Below are positions 36,637 to 43,179 of a stretch of DNA of 43,179 nucleotides, piece by piece. The notes beneath the pieces are model-generated. The model was not told where the DNA came from. It made no database searches and worked only from the letters and a program-made list of their open reading frames with translations. Source of the stretch: Blastocladiella britannica (lineage: Eukaryota; Blastocladiomycota; Blastocladiomycetes; Blastocladiales; Blastocladiaceae); assembly GCA_025349905.2 (NCBI GenBank), contig MU624600.1:1-43179 (forward strand), read 5' to 3'. The position numbers were made by a program, and so were the translations under genes. Positions within the stretch are counted from its first letter, which is position 1. Each line of letters opens with the position of its first letter.

Positions 36637-39443
36637 TCAAATCCCGGCCTTGGAACCACCGCCAACAGCCGAAACAGACGATGTGCGCGACCGCACCAGG
36701 ACGGGATCCATGTTTCCGCCATGCACGGTCGCCGCCGCCGACGCCGCCAGCGATCCAGGCACGGTCCAGGGCCACGACGCCACGGCGGCCACCGAAGGCC
36801 AAGTTACTTCCGATTTGCTGTCTACCAGCATCGAGGACGGCGCCGACGACAGGGTCGAGGAGTGAGCGTCTCTCAGTTCGGCAACGGGCAGTACCAGAAC
36901 ATTCGCCTCATAGGTGGTGCCGGCAGTGGCCGCTGGAGTATTGGGAGCAACTCGACGACGGGCTCGAGACGTGGCGGTAGTGGACGACTTGGACGGCGGC
37001 TGGATGGCACCGGTGCTGCTGCTGCTGCTGCTGACATGTGAAGCTGGTGCAGAGACCGTGGCAATGGGCTCGGCGACAGCAGCGGCGATCCGCGCCGACT
37101 TACGTCGCGCGTCGCGGGTCCGCGCTCGCGCCACGTACTCGTCCGCTTCCGCTGCCGTGGTCGGGGTCGCCGGCAACAAAATCACCGCCGGCTTGCTCCC
37201 AGACGATGACGACGCAGGCGCAGCCGTGACTGTAGAAACACCAAGAGTACCATTACCGCTCCCACTGCTCGACGACTGCTGCGACAAGGACGCCCGTCGC
37301 TGGGATCCAGGCGGATGCAAGTACACGGCCGATCCGCTGGACCGCGAAGCGCGGCGAGGTCCCGCACCCGAGGCCGCTGAACCTGAGGTAGCCGTCGATC
37401 CGGTACGGCTGACGCTGCTGCTCATGGAGCTCCCAATCGCCGACATGATGCTGCTGAGCGTCAAGGGTCCCAGCCCTGGCGACACAGGGACCATGTCATC
37501 ATCCGGGCCAGACGAGGGCGGGGACGGCGGCAAAGGGGGCTGCTGCTGCTGCGGCACCAGATGGGATGCAAAAGAGGACACGTAGGGGCCTGGCGGAGTG
37601 GATGCGCGCAGTGCAGGTGACGGCGGCAGCTGCAAGGGCGGAATCTCGTCGTCAAGCACGCGGGTCGTCGGACGCAGTCCCAATTTAGGTGGACGGGTGG
37701 TGACCGCAGTACCGGATTGTTGCTGCTTCTGTTGGAGGATTGACGCACGACCGGATAATGTTGATGCCAATGAAGGTTTGGGCGTAAACAGAGTCGGATC
37801 GCGGAGCCCAAGGCTTGCGGGCGTGGCAACCGCATCGGCCGCGCGAATCTGCGCCGACAAGAGAACCACTGCCTCGCGCTTCCCGTTGCGCTTGGTAGGT
37901 GACGACAGTAGTCCCGACTCCGCCTCTTCCGATACCGGTGACGAGCCGCGGATCGATATAGCGGCACCTGGCTCTTTTTCGACACGACGGACCGTGCCTC
38001 CAGGCAGAATCTGGTACAGAGCACCGCGCCAGTCGAGAGTGGATCCAGAGACGGCCCACACATAGGCAGGGAGCGCCATGGCCTCGCGCGCGGCCCATGC
38101 CTTCACAAAGGTGCCCAGCGGCAGGCACGATCCGGCCACGTTCCGCGCAACCACGTAGTCGAACGTAAACCACATGACCACATGCGCCACGTACACGGCC
38201 CAGAACGCCGGCGGCGGAGTGGACATAATCAAGTCAATGGCGGCAAGAGAGCTAGCGCTAGCGGGGCCGGGTGTGAGTACCGCCAGCAGTGCGGCCGCCG
38301 ACCGCGCCACCACCGGCCACCACGCGCGCACCGCAAACGCAAAGATGGCCGACATGGTCACGCACTCGGTGAACGGTTCCGCGACCGTGGCAAGCACCAC
38401 CGTGTACTTGCGGATGCGGCCCCACCGCATGCGCCGGGCAAAGAAATCGCGCACGGTCATCGCCCCCAGAGGCTGCCACGCGCGGTCCGGCGTTATCACA
38501 TGGCGTAAACCCAAGTCCCAGATCGCCTGCCCAATCATGTTATCTTCGGCCATGTACTTGCCAAACTCGGCAAGACCGCCCTTGAGCGCCAGGTCGGATC
38601 GTCGGAACACTGTGGACTTGCCGACCACGCACGACGACGGGCCGAGCCAGTTGATCCCGAGGTACGCGCGCGCGTGGAATGCGTTTAGAAACAGCCACTC
38701 GAGCTCGGATCCGCGCGACATGGGCCACAATCCGCACGGTAAGTGATGTACCAATCCGATGCCGGGCTTTGCGAGGGAAGAGACCGACGATCGTAAGGTC
38801 GAAGGGCCGGACCACACGTTGCTGTCGGCGATCCAGACAACATCGTGTGCTGCGATCGCGTACCCGCGCACCAGGTTGTTGATCTTTGGGTTGACGCCGA
38901 CATTCATGTCGCCTGTCCAAATTCAAATGAGCATTTATGCATTTCATGGAGAAAAAAAAATGAAAAACGAACCAATCACCAGCTTGGCAGTCACGTCCGA
39001 GAAGCGGGCCATCAGGTTCTTGACGATGGGGATCACCGGGTCGTCGGGATCCGCGACGCAAAACACCAGTTCGAGGCGGTCCTTGGGGTAGTTTTGCTCA
39101 AATGACGACGCGAGATTGGCTTCAATGTTGACGTCGACGCCTTTAAGTGGACGCAGGACGGTGACGCCGGGCATTGCACCGTCGTTGTGGGCCCAAAAGG
39201 GAACGTGTGATCCGATCCCGGCGGCCGACGAGTTGGGTGCCGGCGGTGGGGGGTCGCCGCGGCGGCGCATGCGAAAGAAGCTGGGCATTGTTATTAAGTT
39301 AATTTTGTTGAGGATCCGGCGTTATTTTAAGAAAATGCATCGGCATCCAGGCCGTACCTCGTCATGACACCGGCAAAAATCACCACGGCTGAAAAGAGCC
39401 ACCATACAAGGGCCAGCGTGGGCAAGATCACAGTGTGCAGCAT
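36637..39443 (-). CDS. Ceramide glucosyltransferase (GT21) with long C-terminal tail
   Basis: Transfers glucose from UDP-glucose to ceramide to make glucosylceramide in Golgi/ER membranes. Exons 39443-39358, 39280-38973, 38912-36637 (introns 77 and 60 nt), 889 aa. Exon 1 encodes the N-terminal membrane anchor (LALVWWLFSAVVIFAGVM). Catalytic signatures follow: GVTVLRPLKGVD, the D1 site CVADPDDP, VGVNPKINNL (rebuilt across intron 2), the D2 site WIADSNVW, the D3 site MAEDNMIG, and the (Q/R)xxRW motif RRMRW near residue 293. C-terminal helices run to about 430. The remaining 450 residues are Ser/Pro/Ala-rich with SSS and QQQ runs. Animal enzymes stop near 394 aa, so this tail is an addition. The 3' end converges on a small hypothetical gene, and the start is divergent from a P450. 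Confidence 0.93.
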
Positions 39444-40417
39444 ATTTTTGGTTTTGTGTTTTTAGGTGGATATTACGCGGATTGAATCGGCGCAATTTGA
39501 GCGGATCGGCGCCGCTGGAAGCGTGAATGCAAATAAATAAAAGCAGTATGCGAGCGGATTGCCCTGCGCAGTGTATATATAGTTGTGTGTGTGTGTGTGT
39601 GTGGCAGCGATTTGAGGTGATCGCGCTGTGGTCGACAGTGATCGTGAGAGCAGCAGCAGGCGGTCGGCGAGCTGGGATGCGTGTGCGGTATTTAAGGAAA
39701 AAAGAAAAATTGCCGCGATGGGTGGCTGGCAGGCCGCGGCGAGAGGATATTAAAACTTAGCGGTCGCCGTCGAAATGCTGCATGTATTCACTGCGCAGTT
39801 GCTGCTGGTTTGTCGAATGTCGGGGCCTCTTGCACCTGGAGGAAGATCGTGTGCAAATATAGAGCAATTAAAGAGTGTGCGCTTGAGCGAGAGCAGAGAC
39901 AGCAGGGGCGAGCAATAGTACTTTGGTGGATTTGGCTTTTTGTTTTTTTGCGTGCAGGGGAGCGCCTTCTGGGAAGAACGTGAAAATTACGAAGAAATAA
40001 TACACGAGCAAATGCAAGTATTATGATTCATTCATGCTATTGAGCCCGTGCTCGTGCCGCTTGGGAAAAATCGCCGCAACGTTTGTGATGCGCAGTGGTG
40101 GAAAAATGCTGCAGCTCGTTTGTTTCGTCAAAAGAACGCCACAAATTTCTATCAGCTCATTCTAACGATGAGTCGGCTGTACGGTCAAGACCAGGGATTG
40201 CAGGGCAAGCGGGAACGAGGCCCATATCTTCCCCGGATACGGTTGGGTTTTTTTATTGCTGAGGTGGTATTCCGATCACCGGGCCGAAGTTACCGAAAAA
40301 CAAGGAACGACACAACAAAAGAGCGGTCCGCTTTTGAGCATGGTCAAAGCGATAAATTGTCCCGCCGTCGTCTCGTCGCGTCGCCGCTCTTTCGCCTGCT
40401 TGGTTTTCATCAATTAA
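39444..40417. promoter_or_regulatory. Divergent intergenic region, ceramide glucosyltransferase / P450
   Basis: 974 bp, the longest gene-free interval of the window. It has a TATA-like element (tatatatag, about 39573-39582), which read on the minus strand lies about 130 bp before the glucosyltransferase ATG. A (TG)10 run is adjacent. T-rich stretches lie near 39940. A frame from 40048 runs on into P450 exon 1 in the wrong phase and is not supported. No RNA gene is recognised. Confidence 0.45.
39584..39603 (+). repeat. (TG)10 microsatellite
   Basis: Uninterrupted TG dinucleotide repeat of about 20 nt next to a TATA-like sequence in the divergent promoter region. Confidence 0.9.
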
Positions 40418-42334
40418 ATGGCAGCAGACACCTTATTGCAACACCTCCCCAACCTGGTAGACCTGGAATCGCTGGAAGCACTAGCCGCCCGCTTGCCCGA
40501 GCCGGCCCAGGCGGCGCTCCGGTACGCTGCCGACACGCTCGAAAAGCTGGCGGCCTCGACCGCCCAGACACCCCGGCGCAAGCTAATTGCGGCGTCGGTG
40601 GCGTCGTACCTGGCCGCGCGCATTGTACTGTCCTTGGCCCGCAACGCCCTGCATCGCCGCCGGTTGCTGGCCCGTAACCCCTTTTTGCGGGTCGTGCCGG
40701 TGACATCGCTAGAGAGTGTGCTGGCGGGCACCACGCTGGGCCAAATGACGCGCAACCCGCACGAGGCCATTGGTGCCATGACCGCGCTGGCACCCAAGGG
40801 CCACGTCACCACTGGTCCCATGGGCAAGCCGCACCTGTGGGTGTCGGATCCGCGCGCGATCCATGCCATGCTGGTGACCCACGCCCGCCGCTTTGAGCGC
40901 ACCAAGATTGCTCGCCAGCTTCTGGCTTGGGCCACTGGCCCACTCGGCCTGCTGACCCTTGAGGGCGACGACCACCGCCGGCACCGTCGGATCATTAATC
41001 CCGTCTTTAACCTCAAAAACCTTCGGACGTGCGTTACATTTTTTTTGTGTCTACCTGCTGCAAAAAACTGACGTTTTATCCCAAAGGCTAACACCCGTAA
41101 TCGCCGAGGCTGCGCGCGAAATGTCGGCCGCGGTGTCCGGCGGCGGTGCTGCCGTCAATGTGGAGTTTACCGACCTCGCATCCAAGGTCGCCCTCAACAT
41201 CATTGGCCGGACCAGTACCGTATTCAATTATTTAGATCTGACAATGCCCGGTGCTGACCATATGCAAAACTTGAAATAGCAATGGCCATGGACTTTGACG
41301 CGCTGAACGAAAAGCAACCGTCGCCCCTCACCGAGGCATACCACGAGATGACCACCATCATGGAAGTGTACCCGCTGGCGCGACTGTCGCGGCCCATGCC
41401 CTGGATTAACTCGATCCCATTCCTGAAGCACGCGCGGGTCTTTGACCAGGCCAAGGCAGTGGTGTCGCGGCACGTGGACCTGATTGTGACCGCTTTTACG
41501 GACGCGGCCTCGGCCGGCAAGGTCCCGGGTGCGTCGACGGGCGTGGTGACGACGCCGTCGCTGGTGGCAGCTCTGCTGGCCGGGTCCAAGTCGGGCGACG
41601 CGGCGCTGTCTCGTGAAGAGCTGCGATCGGAGCTGCTCTCTTTCCTGTCGGCGGGCCACGAGACCACCGCCATGACGTATGCGATGGCAGTGTGGGAGCT
41701 GGGTCGCCCGCACAATGCCGACATTCAGACGGCGCTGCGAACCGAGGTGCGCCGGGTGCTGTCCGACCACCACGACGACGCGGCCGCGGCCTACGACGCG
41801 CTGGCCGGGTGCGCGCAGCTCACGGCGGTGATCAACGAGACGCTGCGCGTGCACACCCCCGCGTACCTGATTGGGCGGCGGGCCATGGCGCGGGCGTCGC
41901 TCCCACTCGAAGACGGCAGCACGCTCGAGGTCGACAAGGAGCAGATCATCTTCATTCCGGTGGCGGCCATCCAGCGGTCGGTGCGCCAGTGGGGACCTGG
42001 TGCGCACGAATGGTCGCCGCGCCGCTGGTTGCGTGACGACGACCACGGGACCGCCGCCCTTCGCGTCGCTGCCGACTACGAGAGCGGGATCGAGGACACG
42101 TTGGCGTCGCCCATTGACAACGGCCAAGGCAGTTCGGACAAGTGGTTTGAGCCGTTCGCCATGGGTCCGCACGCGTGCATTGGCCGCCAGTTTGCGATCA
42201 TGGAGCTGCGCGTGCTTCTCGCGCAGCTGGTGGCCGACATCATGTGGACCAGCCAGGACGAGACTGTGGCCATGCGCTGGGGCATCACTGCCGGTCCCAT
42301 GAGCGTCAAGATTCAGGCGATGCGAGTCCAGTAA
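40418..42334 (+). CDS. Cytochrome P450 monooxygenase
   Basis: Heme-thiolate monooxygenase, likely anchored in the ER by an N-terminal helix (about residues 48-70, LIAASVASYLAARIVLSLA). Exons 40418-41028, 41087-41214, 41280-42334 (introns 58 and 65 nt), 597 aa. HRRHRRIINPVFNLKNLRTL is a C-helix region typical of fungal P450s and is rebuilt across intron 1. The I-helix oxygen-binding motif is AGHETT (about 371-376). The K-helix ExxR is ETLR. The PERF-like segment is SPRRWLRDD. The heme loop is FAMGPHACIGRQF with the Cys ligand at about 546. All catalytic elements are intact. The substrate and CYP family cannot be read by eye. The stop overlaps an AT element shared with TMA20. Confidence 0.95.
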
Positions 42335-42340
42335 ATATAT
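42335..42340. terminator. Six-base 3' border between convergent genes
   Basis: P450 ends with TAA at 42332-42334, followed by atatat, then the reverse-complement stop of TMA20 at 42341-42343. The block taaatatattta is nearly palindromic and serves both strands, like the border at 11997-12004. Confidence 0.5.
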
Positions 42341-43023
42341 TTAATTAAGGTCGGGCGTCTTCCACAGCCCGTCGCCCAGGTAATGCATGGTCTCGACGCC
42401 CATGTTCTTGTTGACGGACCGGATCTCGTCAGTGCTCATCTTGAGCCAGCCAATTGCCAGCGGCAACTGCTTGCCCTCGGCAAACACCGCCACAGGCGAC
42501 TCTGCGGGTAACGCGGTGCCGTCTCCAGCGGCGGGCATCCATGCTCCCGCCGACGTCAGGCCCGGGCACATGATGTGAGCGGCCGAAAGCACAAACTTGA
42601 TGGCTCCACGGTCCACCTGCACATACGGCATCATGAAGGGGTCTATACATCTACGGAGTTAGTCCCATTCTATATCATCGTTATATACAAGCGTACACTG
42701 GTGCAACAGGCGCAGGGTCGGCATCCAGGTGCCGTCAAAGTGGTTGAAAAACAGCGGGACGCCGTCGACGGCAATGATTTGCACGCGGTCCTGGCTTGTA
42801 CTTACGGTTGAGCTATCCTGAAATAGACAAATAAGACAAGTGCGTACCACTTGTAAAGCACAATCGGCGTCTTCTTGGGCAGAATGTCGTCGAGGTGCGG
42901 CTCAATGTTGGGGTAGCTCTCGACCAGCTTGGTGCGAATCGACCGCTGCACAGATGACTTGATCTGCGTTTGGCCCGTGACGGACGACGCCGGGTCGAAT
43001 TTCTTGAACAGTGGGGTGGACAT
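42341..43023 (-). CDS. TMA20: TMA20/MCT-1 translation factor (PUA domain)
   Basis: Ribosome-associated protein that, with TMA22/DENR, removes deacylated tRNA from 40S subunits during recycling and aids reinitiation. Exons 43023-42848, 42794-42697, 42642-42341 (introns 53 and 54 nt, the shortest here), 191 aa, matching the family's roughly 181 aa. The N-terminal MCT domain shows LFKKFDP and [12 protein letters not shown]; the Cys codon is rebuilt at junction 1. [11 protein letters not shown] and [21 protein letters not shown] follow, with the Tyr codon rebuilt at junction 2. The C-terminal PUA domain has [35 protein letters not shown] and HYLGDGLW. The start ATG lies in an atATGtcc context seen at several genes here. 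Confidence 0.96.
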
Positions 43024-43146
43024 ATCGCGAGTATTGGGTATACTTCGTCGAAAGAGCTCTCGGAATTCACACCGAAATTATACTACACGGCTGAGTGGGC
43101 TTTCGAAAGTTTCCATCTCACCAGCGATCTCGTCCGCTATGCGGGC

Positions 43147-43175
43147 GCTACAACCAGTTGTGCGACTGGTGTAGC
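43147..43175. other. Inverted repeat (hairpin) at right edge
   Basis: GCTAC and ACCAGT (separated by one A) pair with ACTGGT and GTAGC around a 6-nt loop, giving 11 bp with a single bulge. It lies 124-152 bp upstream of the TMA20 ATG. It has no tRNA-like D or T arms. It could be a binding site, a transcript hairpin or the edge of something outside the window. Confidence 0.5.
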
Positions 43176-43179
43176 AGAG

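Noticed and set aside
40048..40677. 209-codon frame upstream of and into the P450
   Set aside because: It reads P450 exon 1 in the wrong phase; the upstream part has no recognisable protein character.
43080..43179. tRNA-like hairpin at the right edge
   Set aside because: A single stem-loop is present without a T arm consensus or a complete cloverleaf.
1..43179. Transposons, CRISPR arrays, rRNA, prophage or bacterial operon signals
   Set aside because: None seen: no transposase or reverse transcriptase motifs, no spaced direct repeats, and Shine-Dalgarno logic does not apply to this intron-bearing eukaryotic DNA.

Overview
This is a gene-dense eukaryotic window: spliceosomal introns of about 53-83 nt, GC-rich coding sequence, AT-rich gene borders and no bacterial operon features. 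The gene set points to a flagellated (zoosporic) fungus. It combines fungal-type housekeeping genes (CAP, SEC16, ERD1-like, COQ2, TMA20) with cilium genes (a TMEM107-like transition-zone protein and a MYCBPAP-like axonemal protein) and a class C GPCR with a bacterial-type substrate-binding ectodomain. Blastocladiomycota (Allomyces/Catenaria relatives) is my best guess; that placement is inference, not proof. Many genes below are spliced models. I placed introns by requiring GT(or GC)...AG borders, frame continuity and fit to the protein family.

Layout. 287-11996: a very large SEC16 gene (minus) flanked by two single-exon paralogous seven-helix membrane proteins of unknown family, one just downstream on the same strand and one head-to-head upstream. 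12005-14552: a HAD phosphatase (minus) and cyclase-associated protein CAP (plus) share a 93 bp divergent promoter. 14624-18549: TMEM107-like (minus) and MYCBPAP-like (plus) start only 71 bp apart, a divergent ciliary pair. 18623-21799: the ten-exon class C GPCR with an OpuAC/ProX-like ectodomain and a C-terminal PH-like domain. 21952-27360: an EXS/ERD1-like membrane protein, an unknown protein starting 16 bp after it, and an unknown protein with a duplicated motif. 27435-33252: a membrane-anchored ubiquitin protease convergent with a Dbl-family Rho GEF. 33446-36368: a hypothetical protein, COQ2 and a small hypothetical protein. 36637-39443: ceramide glucosyltransferase with a long tail. 40418-43023: a cytochrome P450 convergent with TMA20/MCT-1.

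How the genes fit together. There is no single pathway. Themes are membrane traffic and lipids (SEC16, ERD1-like, ceramide glucosyltransferase), actin/Rho signalling (CAP, RhoGEF), the cilium (TMEM107, MYCBPAP, possibly the gene at 26002) and sensing (class C receptor, two 7TM paralogues). A zoospore that must sense, swim and encyst would use these, but functional linkage is inferred only from proximity. The strongest candidates for something undescribed are the receptor chimera at 18623-21799 and the 7TM pair around SEC16. I saw no transposon, CRISPR array, rRNA or convincing tRNA.
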